Source: Acytostelium subglobosum LB1 (Eukaryota; Evosea; Eumycetozoa; Acytosteliales; Acytosteliaceae). From it: a stretch of DNA of 64,000 nucleotides. This document shows positions 22,781 through 34,813 of this stretch, one piece after another. The position numbers and the translations under genes were made by a program. The notes beneath the pieces were generated by a model. The model worked only from the letters and a program-made list of their open reading frames with translations, was not told the origin of the DNA and did no database searches. Each line of letters starts with the position of its first letter. The stretch's first letter is position 1. The stretch is from NCBI RefSeq assembly GCF_000787575.1, contig NW_012236517.1, positions 587,459 through 651,458 of the forward strand, read 5' to 3'.

Positions 22781-25700
22781 ATGTATATAGAAGAGATTAT
22801 ATTAGATGGATTCAAATCCTATGCTAAACGTACAGTTATAAGTGGATTCGACCCAACATTCAACGCTATAACAGGCCTGAATGGTAGTGGCAAGTCAAAT
22901 ATACTTGATTCAATCTGCTTTGTATTGGGTATTACAAACATCTCCCAAGTGCGTGTAAACAATCTACAGGAACTGGTATATAAGCATGGCCAGGCCGGCA
23001 TCACCAAGGCCAGTGTGTCAATCGTATTCAACAACTCGGACACAGAATCGTCACCCGTCGGCTACGCACACTGCGAGAAGATCACGGTCACGCGTCAGGT
23101 GGCCATCGGTGGCAGGAACAAATACTTGATCAACGGCATCAATGCCCAAGCCAACCGTGTTCAGAACCTGTTTCACTCGGTGCAGCTCAACGTCAACAAT
23201 CCGCACTTTCTCATCATGCAGGGCAGAATCACAAAGGTGATCAACATGAAGCCGCCCGAGATCCTGTCCATGATTGAAGAGGCGGCTGGCACCAGAATGT
23301 TCGAGGTCAAGAAGATGTCTGCTCTACAAACCATCGAGAAGAAACAGAAGAAGGTCGAAGAGATAACAAGAGTATGTAAAGCCGCTCGAGCGGACCTTGC
23401 CCTACACACTCACTCATTCATTCATTCAATCAATCGCAGATACTGGCAGAGGAGATCACACCAACACTTGAGAAGCTAAAGAGTGAGAGAAGTGACTACC
23501 TAAAGTTCACGAATAGTAACACAGAATGCGAGAGACTTGGCCGCTTCGTCATTGCTTATGAATATACGATGGCCAATCAAACCGTGCACAATCAGACAAA
23601 CGTGACTGACGAGCTCAACAACAATCGCAAACAACTGCAACAGGAGCAGCAAGAGCTGGAGGCCGAGATCGAGGAGCTGAAGAAGCAACTGAAGAAGTTT
23701 GAGAAGAAGGACAAGGAGCTCGACATCTCGGGCCTGGAAGAGCAGTGCGACAGACTGGCCACCACTATGTTCAAGAACCAGTCGTCCAGGGATCACAAGC
23801 GCGAGGAGCTGGAAAAGGAGCGCAACAGCATCACAGGTCTGGGCCAGGCTCGCACCGAGCTGATGGCCTCCATCGCACAGAAGAAGAAGGAGAAGGAGAC
23901 CCTCAGCGCCAAGATTGCGCACATTGTCGACGAGAACACTGCACTTGGCGAGAAGCTCAAGACCACTCAGAAGAAGTTGAACGACTTCACGGCCGGTATC
24001 ACCGACGGCGGAGACACTGAGAACGGCTCGTTCACCGAGCAGCTGATGGAGGCCAAGCGTGTGGCCGTCAATGCTGCCAGCGAGCACAAGCAGGCCGAGG
24101 TCCGTCTGAGCCATCTGACGGGCGAGCTGACACAGAAGCGTGCTCTGGCCTCCAAGGAGACCAGCGATCACAAGAGAATGCAGGAGGAGCGCACCACCGT
24201 CGCCAAGGACGTCGACAAACTCAAGAAGGAGGTCAGCTCACTGGAGAAGAACAACGAGCGCGAGCAAGAGCTGCAGAACAGGAAGCGTGTCTTGGAGCCA
24301 AGCGTGTTTGAGATGCAGGAGAAGGTCGGCATGCTGTCTGCCCAACTGTCTGGCATGGAGTTCACCTACACCGACCCTAGCAAGGGCTTTGAGCGATCCA
24401 AAGTCAAAGGTGTCGTTGCCAACCTCATCACCCTTCGTGATCCCGAGACCGCCACAGCACTGGAGATCTGTGCCGGTGGCAAGTTGTACAATGTAAGTAG
24501 TTTGACTTGAGGCCTTAGGGCAAGCACTCACTCACTCAATAACTCCCATTCAATCAAGATTGTTATTGAGGACGAGCAGACTGGCAAGGCATTGCTGGCC
24601 AAGGGCGAGCTGAAGAGGAGAGTGACATTCCTGCCACTGAATAGGATCGAGAACAGGACGATCGAGCCACAAAAGATCAAGAGCGCAGAGAAGTTGGCCG
24701 GTGCCGACAATGTCAAGCCAGCCATCAACTTGATCCAGTATGACAAGCCACTGCAGAACGCCATGAACTTTGTCTTTGGCACAACGTTCATTGCCAAGGA
24801 CAAGAAGTACGCCCAGCAGGTGGCCTTTGACAACTCGATCAGGACCAAGACAATCAGTTTGGACGGAGACGAGTACAATCCATCTGGTACATTGACGGGA
24901 GGCTCGCGTCCATCGTCTGGCTCCATCCTGACACACATCAAGAACCTGAATGAGATGCGCGCCAAACTGTCCGAGCAGCACGGCGAGCTGCAGGAGGTCA
25001 ACACCAGCCTGGCCCAGATCAAGGCATCGTCAGACAAGTACAAGCAACTGTCCCAGTCGCTGCAACTGAAGGAGCATGAGCTCGGCCTCATTGACTCGCG
25101 TCTCCAGCTCAACCCCCACCATCAGCTGATCGAGAGCATCAAGGAGATTGAGAAGCGTATCGAGGACGACAAGGTGTTGCTCGAGGAGACAAAGAAGCGC
25201 GAGAAGGAATCGCTCAAGAAGGCCGAGGAGCTGGAGAAGGTAAAGAATAACTTCCAGGACATCAGGAGCCAGCAGCAGAAGCAGATCGAGAAGACGCTGG
25301 CCGAGACCAAGGAGGCCTTCAACAAGTCCAACAAGGTGGCCAAGGTCGAGCAACAGGGCATCGAGAAGATCACTCTGGAGATACAGGAGCTGGAGACTGA
25401 GATGGCCTCGCTCTCCGACCAGGCACAGGGCAACGAGGGCCACGTCTCCAAGATCGAGAAGGAGATCGCCAAGATGGAGGCGGAGCTGGCCAAAGACCAG
25501 GACGAGCTGGACACACTCAAGTCCACATTGAACCAGAAGAAGAGCATCATCAGGAGTCAGAATGAGAAGTTTGCTCAGGCACAACAAGACATTGAGAAGA
25601 ACCAGCAGAAGAGGTCAGAGAATGAGTTGGAGCTCAAGAAGATCGAGCACAAGGCATCCAGATTCCAAAAGGATACCAAAGATGCAGAGAAGTATATCCA

Positions 25701-26660
25701 ACAGATGAACAATCAATATCCATGGATCAAGAATGATAAGCAGTAAGTAGTATATAGATTGCAGATGTGATGGACTTGCACTCATACATTCAATCAATCA
25801 TATAGTATGTTTGGAAAGCCCAACAGCGACTACGACTTCAAAGCACAGGATCCACAAAAGGCAACGGCCAAGTTGCTTCATCTCCAGGAAGATATTGAAC
25901 GTCTGTCAAAGTCCATCAACAAGAAGGTCATGTCTATGTTTGAGAAGTATGTTATGAATCAATCACATTCACACTCACTTTATTTCTCCACGATGACTAA
26001 CCATTCAATCAATCAATAACAGGGCCGAACAAGAGTACAATGACTTGGTAGAGAAGAAGAAGATCATTGAGAACGACAAGGAGAAGATTGAGACGGTCAT
26101 CGCAGAGCTTGACGAAAAGAAGAATGAGTCGCTGAGGACAACATGGAAGAAGGTCAACAAGTATGTACATGATGATGATGTCCCAGCGCCACTCAAACAC
26201 TCACTCATTCAATCAATCAATCAACTTTAGTGACTTTGGATCAATCTTCTCAACTCTGCTACCTGGCACCAATGCCAAGTTGGAACCACCTGAGGGCCAG
26301 TCTGAGCTGGATGGCCTGGAGGTGAAGGTCGCCTTTGGTAATGTGTGGAAGGAGACATTGAGCGAGCTGAGTGGTGGCCAGAAGTCATTGCTGGCACTAT
26401 CGCTCATTCTGGCGCTGTTGCGATTCAAACCTGCGCCATTCTACATCCTGGATGAGATCGACTCTGCGCTGGACCTCTCGCATACAGCCAACATTGGAGC
26501 GATGCTCAAAACACATTTCACCGCATCACAATTCATCGTCGTCAGTCTCAAAGAAGGAATGTTCAACAATGCCAACGTCCTATTCCAGACCAAGTTTATC
26601 GATGGTGTCAGTGGAGTGATCAGAACAACTCTGGAACAAAGGAACAGACACAAGAAGTAA
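22781..26660 (+). CDS. smc2: Condensin subunit SMC2
   Basis: Core ATPase of condensin, which compacts mitotic chromosomes. Six exons: 22781-23371, 23440-24492, 24559-25742, 25806-25946, 26023-26160 and 26231-26660, giving 1178 aa (human 1197). The start chosen is the ATG opening [15 protein letters not shown], the usual SMC N-terminus. Walker A is [11 protein letters not shown] (residues 30-40). Two long Glu/Lys-rich coiled coils flank the hinge at about 500-670, which contains [12 protein letters not shown]. The C-terminal head has [12 protein letters not shown], the signature [12 protein letters not shown] and Walker [12 protein letters not shown]. The H-M-F-G and V-N-N-D-F-G junctions are restored by splicing. 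All catalytic motifs are present. Confidence 0.97.
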
Positions 26661-26974
26661 TGTTGAAGGATGACTGAGTTGATCAATAAAAACGCAAAAT
26701 CCACCTCATTCCTGTCGTGAACATTCAAAAGAAATATCTGTAAAATTGAGAATTGTGATGATTCAATGATACTTGATCACACCTTATCCGGACAGATACT
26801 ACACGTATCTATATATATACACATTGTACATAGAGATAGATAGATAGAGATAGATAGATATATAGAGAAGGTCATTCATACATTGATCAAAAGATAGGCA
26901 CTCAATCAATCAATCACATTAGCATTGATCAATCACTCAATCGATCAAACAATCAAACAACTGATATATATAAT
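26661..26974. other. Tandem intergenic region, SMC2 / Vps41
   Basis: 314 bases with an AATAAA at 26685-26690 for SMC2, GATAGATAGA repeats near 26830, and TCAATCAATC tracts before the Vps41 start. Confidence 0.5.
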
Positions 26975-29959
26975 ATGGCCTCAACTACTGCGACAAACAA
27001 TCATAGAGTAGTGGAGGAGGAGTTAGAAGGCGACGAGGAGGAGTATGAGGAGGTGGTCGAGTACTACGAGGAAGAGGAAGAGGTCGTAGAGGAGGATGTC
27101 CAACAACATGGACAAAATGGACATCAATCGGATGGTGTTGGCCACGAAGCTGATGATGACGATGAAGAGGACGATGAGGAAGAGGTCGAGGGCGAGGCAG
27201 AAGAGGAGGACGTAGAGCCCATCCTCAATTACACGCGTCTCGGTCATGGCGTTACAGAGATACTCAAGGTCGACTCGGCATCATGCATGGCCGTGCATCC
27301 CAAGTTCATTGTGCTGGGCACACATCACGGCTCAGTCAGCATACACGACTTTGATGGCAACAGGATCAAGAACTTTGGTTCACAGAATGCCACCATCACA
27401 GAGATAGCCATCGATCCAACCGGCGATTATATAGCATCTTGCACAGTGGATGGTAAGGTGTTTGCGACGCGATGATGTCTGTGGCGGTGTAACCGCGATA
27501 CACCAATCACTCACTCACTCATTCATTCAATCACGAACACAGGCAAGGTGGTCATCAGCCCATTCGATAGCACAGGCGAGACAATGACATTCCAATACGT
27601 TCGACCTATAACAGCAATTGCATTGGACTCTGAGTTTGCACATAAGAACACGCGACAGTTTGTTACTGGTGGCAAGGGCGGTCAGCTGATCTTGAACTCC
27701 AAGGGATGGTTCCGCTCGAAGGAGACGATCATACATCAGGGCGAGGGCCCCATCTACGCCATCAAGTGGTGCGGCAACTTCATCGCCTGGGCCAACGACA
27801 ATGGCGTCAAGATCTTTGATTGCAGCACCAACATGCGCATTGCGCACATCCCCCGCAAAGAGGGATCGCCGCGCGGCGAGCTCTATCGCTGCTGTCTGTG
27901 CTGGGAGCGTCCTGACACGCTGATCATCGGCTGGGCCAAGTCGGTCGACGTCATCCAGATCATCGAGCGCATCGACGGCGTCAATGGCAACATCAACAAG
28001 ATCGCACAGATCACCAATCAGTTCTCAACAACTTACTGGATCAGCGGTGTCGCGCCATTTGGCGAAGACCTCGTGTTGCTCGGCTACAGCGATGGCGCCG
28101 TCGAGGGCCAGAACGACATTAGCGCTACTGCCGCCACACCCAAGATGTCCTCGCCCACCAACCTGACGGGCGCGTGGAACCAGGGACGTGTGGACAGTGC
28201 CGAGAAGCCATCAATCTACATCGTCTCGCGCAAGACGAACCGCGCAATCACCAAGGACCATCTCAACGTCAATGGCTATCAGCACTACACGGCGTCCGAC
28301 TACCGCCTCGATTACAACACACAAGAGTCAATCTTCTACATCGTGTGTCCAAAGGACGTCGTCACGGCCAAGCCTCGCAACCTGGAGGACCACATCAAGT
28401 GGCTGATGGACAAGGATCGCTACGATGACGCTCTGGCTGAGGTCGAGCGCGACCAGCAGACGATACGCTCGCTGCCGCCCAACAGGATTCGTGAGATTGG
28501 TGAGCGATACATGGACCATCTGCTACAGGACGAGAAAATGGACAAGGCTGCCAGTCTGTGCCCCAAGGTGTGCGCACGTGACAACGAGCTGTGGGAGAAG
28601 TGGTTCCTGCGCTTCATGCGCCACGGCGGCCTGCAGGCCCTGTGTCCCTACATCCCCATTGGCAACCCCAAGCTTAGCCAGCAGACGTACGAGATCCTGC
28701 TCAATCACTTCCTGCACAACGACCCAGCCACATTCCTCAAGATCGTCAGTGAGTGGGGCTCGCCTAGCGTCAACGACCTCTACGACATCAAAAAGGTGAT
28801 CACCGAGGTCGAGAACCGTTTGGCGCTCAACAAGAACGAGACCATCATGGTTGGCCAGGCGCAGCTGTACATCTACGACAACCAGGAGGACAAGACCCTG
28901 GACATCTACCTGAAGCTGAAGCGCGGCAATGTCTTTGAACTGATCAAGAACAACGAGAAGCTGTACGACTCGATCCAGAACAAGGTGGCGTTGCTCATCG
29001 ACTATGACAAGGTCGAGGCCATCAAGCTGCTCGTGAACAAGATCGACAAGATACCGATTCGCGTCGTCGTCAAGCAGCTGGAGAACAAGCCCGAGTACAC
29101 ACATCTCTATCTACACACGCTTTTCCTCAAGGACGCGCGTGCCGGCATGGACTTCCACGAGCTCCAGGTGTCTCTGTACGCACAATACGAGCCAGACCTG
29201 TTGCTGCCCTTCCTCAGGAACAGTATATCCTACAACCTGGACAAGGCGCTACAGATCTGTAAAGAGCGCAACCTATACGCCGAGATGGTCTACATCTTGG
29301 GTCGCATGGGTAGCGCCAAGGACGCGCTGAACCTCATCCTCGACAAGCTGAGGAATATCAAGGACGCCATCGAGTTTGTGGAGCAGCAAAAGGACAATGA
29401 CCTGTGGAGCTACTTCATCAACAAGGCCATCACCAACCCACTGTACGTCTCGGAGTTGCTCGAGAACATTGGCAGCCACGTCGACCCCATCAAGCTGATC
29501 CGCATGATTCCCGACAAGATGGAGATCCAGAACCTGCGAAACAGACTGGTCAAGATCCTGAGCGACTATAACCTACAGATGTCTCTGCGAGAGGGCTGCA
29601 AGGAGATCCTCAAGAGCGACTGTGTCTACCTGTCCGAGACACATCTAGATGCGCTGCGGGCTGGCCACAGCATGGAAGAGTACACCAAGTGCGCCACATG
29701 CTCCCAGTCGATCGTCACACACAAGCCCGACTGCTCCATCGTGCTTTACTTCTGCAACCACGTCTATCATAGCCGCTGCATTAGGACGGCTGAGCAGCAG
29801 GGTCAGGTGCCGGGCATGCCCGGCCCACAGCAAGGAGGCGGTGCAGCGGGTGGAGCAGGTGGCGCAGGCGGACATCTCGCTCTGTTTGAGATTGGCTTCT
29901 GTCCAATCTGTCTGTCCAATCAGACCAAGGTCAACAAAGGCTCAAGAAAGATTGGCTAA
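26975..29959 (+). CDS. vps41: HOPS complex subunit Vps41
   Basis: Tethers late endosomes to lysosomes as part of HOPS. Exons 26975-27452 and 27543-29959 encode 964 aa. The first 85 residues are extremely acidic (Glu/Asp/Val runs). A beta-propeller follows (ILNYTRLGHGVTEIL, then HHGSVSIHDFDG and DGKVVISPF), then an alpha-solenoid with clathrin-heavy-chain-type repeats. A C-terminal RING-H2 has CATCSQ, FCNHVYHSRC and CPICLS, with a Gly/Ala-rich insert of about 30 residues inside the ring. The order matches Vps41. The gene is convergent with the FNIP gene, 122 bases between stops. Confidence 0.95.
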
Positions 29960-30058
29960 ACACATTCAATGTACACACCTCATCACATCAACATGGATGG
30001 ATACACCTTCCAGGTTGCTTGCTTGCCATCACTATACTATTATACTATAAACTATAAC

Positions 30059-30064
30059 AATAAA
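30059..30064 (+). terminator. Poly(A) signal of Vps41
   Basis: AATAAA about 100 bases after the stop, just before the convergent FNIP gene ends. Confidence 0.4.
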
Positions 30065-30081
30065 GAAGGACTTTACTTCGA

Positions 30082-32001
30082 TCAAAGGATGAAGGTGTTG
30101 ATCAACTGATGGGTGGGATTATCTGGCTCGGTCACGATGCATAGAGCTACACGACCATTGTCGATTGGACGTATTTGTGCCTCAAAGTTGATGTTACCAT
30201 GCATTCTTGAATCACCTAAATTATTGACTGACGTTATTTGATAGGTTTGCACATTGGGAATGGCATGCACCAGTGCTCTGATGAGATCGCGGGACAATTG
30301 TTGATTATTTGTCTCTATTGTAATGCGGACTTCACGTAGGCGATGCGCCATCTTGATTGGCTCCTTTGGTATATCTTCCAAATACTTGATCCTTGCGGTC
30401 ATTGTGACATCTTCCAACGATGCAGGGTATGGTTGGTGTTTGACAAGTGCTTCAAACCCATACAGCGCGAGGGTTTTGAGGCTGGATGGAGGCCGGATTG
30501 CATGTGAGTAGAATGGACCAACTACCAAACATTGGATTGAATCAGGAAGTACGCCAGCCTCCATCTCTTCTGCAAACTTGTTGCCAAATCCAAGATATGT
30601 GAGGGATGTTGGGAGAACACCAAGGTCAATCCTCTGATTGAATGCATGGCCCAATTTCAAGGACAATAGCGAGGTGGGCAGCACTCCATGCGCAATGATC
30701 TGTTTGTACATATGGCCAAACGTTAGGTCTATCAAGGATGAAGGTAGAGACCCATATTCCAACGTCTGATTGAACATAAATGACATCGACAATCTCTTGA
30801 GCGATGATGGTAGTACGTTGGGCGCCAAACGCTGATTGTAGCTGGTTCCAAGCTCCAGGCTTGTAATCGAGTTGGGCAGCACACCCTCGGTCAACTCTTG
30901 ATTGAATTGAACATTAAACGACAGGAATGTCAATGATAGCGGGAGGCCACCTGGAATCAGTGGTCGATCGTAGTTCCTTCCAAACGTCAGTGATTGGAGT
31001 GAGCAAGGTAGCTCGCCAGGCTGAATCGAATGATTAAAGTCATTCATGAACTTGAGTGATATGAGTGAGCTTGGTAGTTTCACTTGGCTGAGCGGCTGAT
31101 TGAATCGAACGCCAAACTCCAACTCTGTCAACGATGACGGTAGGATACCCTCCTTGAGTTGTCCATTGAACTCATAGCCAAAGCGAATGGTCTTCAATGA
31201 CCTGGGCAAAGATCCAATCTCTATAGTGTTGTTGAACTGCGCGCCAATGCCAAACCATGTCAAGGAGTCAGGAAGGGTACCACATACGATTGGGTTGTTG
31301 TCATTGTAGCCAAGAGTCAAGGTCTCAAGTCCCGAGGGGAGCATGCCAGGTGTGATGCCACCAGTGAACCCGCCTCCAAAGGTCAGGGACTTAAGTGATG
31401 ATGGAAGTACGCCAGTCTCAATCCTACGATTAAACTCTGAGCTCAGAGTAAGTGAGGTAAGGGATGGGGGCAGGGTATCGGGTGTGAGCTCTTGATTAAA
31501 GAAACCACCTAGGCTCAACTTGGTGAGTGATGACGGGAGCGTATTTGGTCGCAATGGTTGATCGAATCCTCTGCCAAAGCCGAGTGTCTGAAGTGAAGGA
31601 GGCAGTAAGCCCGGCAGTATAGGATGATCAAAGACAAAGCCAAAGTAGAGTGTAGTGAGCGACGGTGGGAGCACACCGCGTCTGAGCTCATGGTTGGTCA
31701 GTCCGTCTAGCCACAGTGTCTTGAGTGATGGTGGGAGTGAGCCAGGTTTGATCTGTGCATGGGACTCTGAGCCAAGCGTAAGAGAGATGAGTGTCGGTGA
31801 TAGTGAACCTGGTTCAATGTCATGTGAAGTCTTCCAATAACAATGACTGTCACGTTTGGTTACATTACAAGTTGTTGGTAACTTGTCCTGTATCATCATA
31901 TTGTACAATCGTGTGCATGTCAAGCTGAGTGACACAACATCCAGCGCACTGTCCAACATTGAGTATACCTCTAATAACAAAACATGTGATAGTGACTCCA
32001 T
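30082..32001 (-). CDS. F-box-like FNIP-repeat protein
   Basis: A single exon encodes 639 aa from the ATG at 32001 (an upstream in-frame ATG at 32061 is less likely). The N-terminus resembles an F-box: SHVLLLEVYSMLDSALD, then LSLTCTRLYN. About twenty FNIP-type repeats of roughly 22 residues follow, each of the form LPxSLxxLxFGxxFNQPLxxG, with N replaced by D or Y in some. FNIP repeats are a leucine-rich-repeat relative greatly expanded in dictyostelids. An F-box/FNIP protein probably selects substrates for an SCF ubiquitin ligase; the substrate is unknown. The final 120 residues lack repeats. Confidence 0.93.
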   Translation of the reverse strand: MESLSHVLLLEVYSMLDSALDVVSLSLTCTRLYNMMIQDKLPTTCNVTKRDSHCYWKTSHDIEPGSLSPTLISLTLGSESHAQIKPGSLPPSLKTLWLDGLTNHELRRGVLPPSLTTLYFGFVFDHPILPGLLPPSLQTLGFGRGFDQPLRPNTLPSSLTKLSLGGFFNQELTPDTLPPSLTSLTLSSEFNRRIETGVLPSSLKSLTFGGGFTGGITPGMLPSGLETLTLGYNDNNPIVCGTLPDSLTWFGIGAQFNNTIEIGSLPRSLKTIRFGYEFNGQLKEGILPSSLTELEFGVRFNQPLSQVKLPSSLISLKFMNDFNHSIQPGELPCSLQSLTFGRNYDRPLIPGGLPLSLTFLSFNVQFNQELTEGVLPNSITSLELGTSYNQRLAPNVLPSSLKRLSMSFMFNQTLEYGSLPSSLIDLTFGHMYKQIIAHGVLPTSLLSLKLGHAFNQRIDLGVLPTSLTYLGFGNKFAEEMEAGVLPDSIQCLVVGPFYSHAIRPPSSLKTLALYGFEALVKHQPYPASLEDVTMTARIKYLEDIPKEPIKMAHRLREVRITIETNNQQLSRDLIRALVHAIPNVQTYQITSVNNLGDSRMHGNINFEAQIRPIDNGRVALCIVTEPDNPTHQLINTFIL

Positions 32002-32178
32002 CTTTATGATTATGTGATTGATTGTGAATGGTGGTTGAATGAATGAATGATGAGTTGGCACAAAAGGAGGGCCTTTTTGATCTTTGTGTTTGGTAGGGTG
32101 AGGGCTGGAATGATTCCTGATTGAGTACCCATGTGTGTTGATTGATCGGTCAAATGTTTATTATAATATGTTATATGT

Positions 32179-33766
32179 TTACATGTGTATTGGTTTGCCA
32201 TAGGTAGCCATTGCTGCCTCTTTCACAGCCTCTGAGAGTGTGGGATGGGCATGACATGTGCGCGCAATGTCTTCGGAACTGGCACCATATTCAATCGCCA
32301 AGACTGATTCGGCGATCATCTCGCCAGCACAATCACCAACGATATGAACGCCAAGTATACGATCGGTAGTGGCATCCGAGAGGAACTTGACGAATCCTTC
32401 CGTGCTGGCATTGGTCTTGGCACGAGAGTTGGCCAAGAATGGGAAGTTTCCAACGCGATACTGTACGCCCTGTTGTTCGAGCTCCTCTTCGGTGCGGCCC
32501 ACCCATGCCACCTCTGGATGCGTGTAGATTACCGATGGTATAGCCGAGTAATTGACGTGTCCTGTGCCATTGTGAAGATGCTCCACCACGGCAATACCCT
32601 CCTCTTCGGCCTTGTGTGCCAGCATGGGGCCACGGACCACATCGCCAATCGCATAGATTGATGGCACGCTGGACTGGAAGTTCTCGCCAATGATCACACG
32701 GCCAGCCTTGTCCATGCCCAGACCCAGCTCCTTTGCGCCCAGACCATCGGTGTTTGGACGACGGCCCACACAGACTAGCACTACATCGGCTTCGAGCTCG
32801 CCCGTCAGTCCTGATTCGCCGACCGCCTGAACAGACACTGTGGCGCCGCCTGACTCACGCTTCGTCACGGCCGTGACCTTGGTCCCCAGGTGAAACTTGA
32901 TGTGCTGCTTCTCGAGGATGCGTTGGAACTTCTTGGCCACCTCACCATCGGCACCCGCGGCAATGCGATCAGTGAACTCGATCACTGTGGTCTGTGCGCC
33001 CAGTCGTGACCAGACCGAGCCCAGCTCCAATCCAATCACGCCGCCACCAATCACAACCAAACGTTTGGGTACCGCGCGAAGTGATAGCGCGCCCGTCGAC
33101 GACACGATGGTCTCCTCGTCAATGGTCACATTTGGTAGTGATGTAATCTCTGAGCCTGTGGCGATGATGATGTTCTTGGCCTCCAATGTTTTGGTCGTGC
33201 CATCAAGCTGTGCCACGCTGACCGTGTTTGTGCCAGTGATCGTGGCATGACCCTTGAGATAGTCGACCTTGTTCTTTTTGAGCAGGCCCTCGACGCCACT
33301 TGTTAGGCCATTGACTGTTTTGTCTTTGTACTTCATTATGGCGTCCAGATCGAAATCTACATTATCCACGCGGATGCCTAGACTTGGGAATCTAGTCTTG
33401 GCCTCTTCATACTTGTGCGTAGCATTCAACAATGCCTTTGAAGGTATACAACCGACATTTGAACATGTTCCACCAAGTTTGCCACGTTTCTCCACAACTG
33501 CCACACTCATACCAAGTTGACCTGCCTTAATACCAGCCACATATCCACCTGGTCCACCTCCAATTATAACTAGATCCTTCTTTACAGCTGATTAATTGAT
33601 TGAATGGTTGAGTGAGTGTGTGAGGGTGAATGATTGAGTGAGTGTGATCACATGATCACGTGACTTACTTACTTGTTGATGAAGATGTAGTGAAGTATCT
33701 GATGTTGGTGACACTACCTTTGATTATTGATGTGCGGTTGGCACATTTTATAAGTATGCTATTCAT
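32179..33766 (-). CDS. lpd: Mitochondrial dihydrolipoyl dehydrogenase (E3)
   Basis: FAD enzyme that reoxidises lipoyl groups of the pyruvate and 2-oxoglutarate dehydrogenase complexes and glycine cleavage. Exon 1 (33766-33673) encodes a 31-residue Arg/Ser/Thr-rich mitochondrial targeting sequence. Exon 2 (33587-32179) encodes the enzyme; total 500 aa (human 509). Seen: the FAD motif IIGGGPGG (39-46), the redox pair C73 and C78 in GGTCSNVGCIPSK, the NAD motif VIGGGVIGLELG, and the C-terminal active His in CHAHPTLSEAVKEAA. The intron holds one TCACGTGA palindrome at 33656-33663. Complete and probably active. Confidence 0.97.
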
Positions 33767-34242
33767 TCTTATTATCTTTGTATGTACAAATAATGCGATT
33801 ATGATGACCTTGTCATCACAACCTCAACTTATATATATATATATCTGAATGATCATTACAATGACACAATGATGTCGACATTGTTGAAGACGTTTAATTA
33901 ACCGGTAAAGAAGTTCTCTTCTCGAGTCTGTAAATAAATAGTATCATGGTGGCGTTTGTGAGAAAGTGTGTGTTGAATATTTGTGTGGTGAATGGGCCTG
34001 GGGTTGGGCTAGGGCTGGAATCATTCCACCCCTTGGTGGAGATGTACTCAATCTTTCAAAAAGAGAAAATAATAATAAAAGGACAATTATCTATTAATCA
34101 TACAAATGTCATTGTTGTATGTATGTATGAGTGATTGAGGAGGAGTGGCCTCCAATCACTCATACATGGTGGACAACAAGACGAGCAACGCAACGATGTT
34201 GTCTAGGTTTTATTAACTAACTAACTAACTACGACTAATTAA
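33767..34242. other. Intergenic spacer
   Basis: 476 bases upstream of dihydrolipoyl dehydrogenase and downstream of the Cys-rich gene. A TATATATA stretch lies near 33831. No gene is supported. Confidence 0.5.
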
Positions 34243-34813
34243 TTAATAGCAGGTTTGGGTCATCTGGGTAGCGGTTGGATCAGAAGTACAGAATGACTGG
34301 ATGTCAAAAGAGTATTGGGTCTTCGGCCAAACCAGAGCAATCTGTGTTGTTAAAGTATTGGACGGTCTCAGCGGTGGCGTTACAGCTAATGAGGGAGCCT
34401 CCGAAACACCAGTTGCTCTTGAAGTACTTGGTGGTGGCGGCACTGCCTCCACAGGCAGCCTCGGTGAATGTGGATGTGGCGAGGTTGCCCGCTGGCACGG
34501 CGACGTTGTCGACACACTGGAAGGTCACTCCGGTCTGGCACTCGTTCTGGTTGAATGTGCTGGTGTTGATGGGCGTGCCACTGCAGTCGGCGGCTTCGTA
34601 GTCGGCCAGGACGACCTTTGTGCCATTGCACGAGAGTATGGCCTTGCTGTCACACAAGCCAACGCGAGTATACGCACCATAGATCACATTTCCAGAAGCA
34701 CACTGATGGTCACTATATTGTTGGAACAACACATAGTTTGAGGCTGATGTTCCAACTGCCACCAAGGCTACACAAGCCAAGGCAACATATAATATTTTGT
34801 TAAAGTTATACAT
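34243..34813 (-). CDS. Secreted cysteine-rich protein with apparent C-terminal frameshift
   Basis: The open frame runs 34813-34304 (169 aa): a signal peptide of about 24 residues ending in G-T-S-A-S, then a Thr/Asn-rich body with repeated DCSG...F...C units and several N-glycosylation sites. The frame closes after D-P-I-L-F. A neighbouring frame over the same DNA continues as YSFDIQSFCTSDPTATQ and stops at 34243. That extension repeats the DCSG-x-F-x-C pattern seen at GTPINTSTFNQNEC, so it looks like the true C-terminus. A one-base change near the CCC run at about 34318-34325 would explain this, either a sequence error or a real mutation. Function unknown; it resembles other dictyostelid extracellular Cys-rich proteins. 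Confidence 0.7.

Noticed and set aside
23500-25587. Leu-rich antisense frames in SMC2
   Set aside because: Arise from Glu/Lys-rich coiled-coil codons on the real strand.
33946-34134. 62-codon open frame upstream of dihydrolipoyl dehydrogenase
   Set aside because: No signal peptide, domain or homologue pattern; lies in a normal promoter-sized gap.
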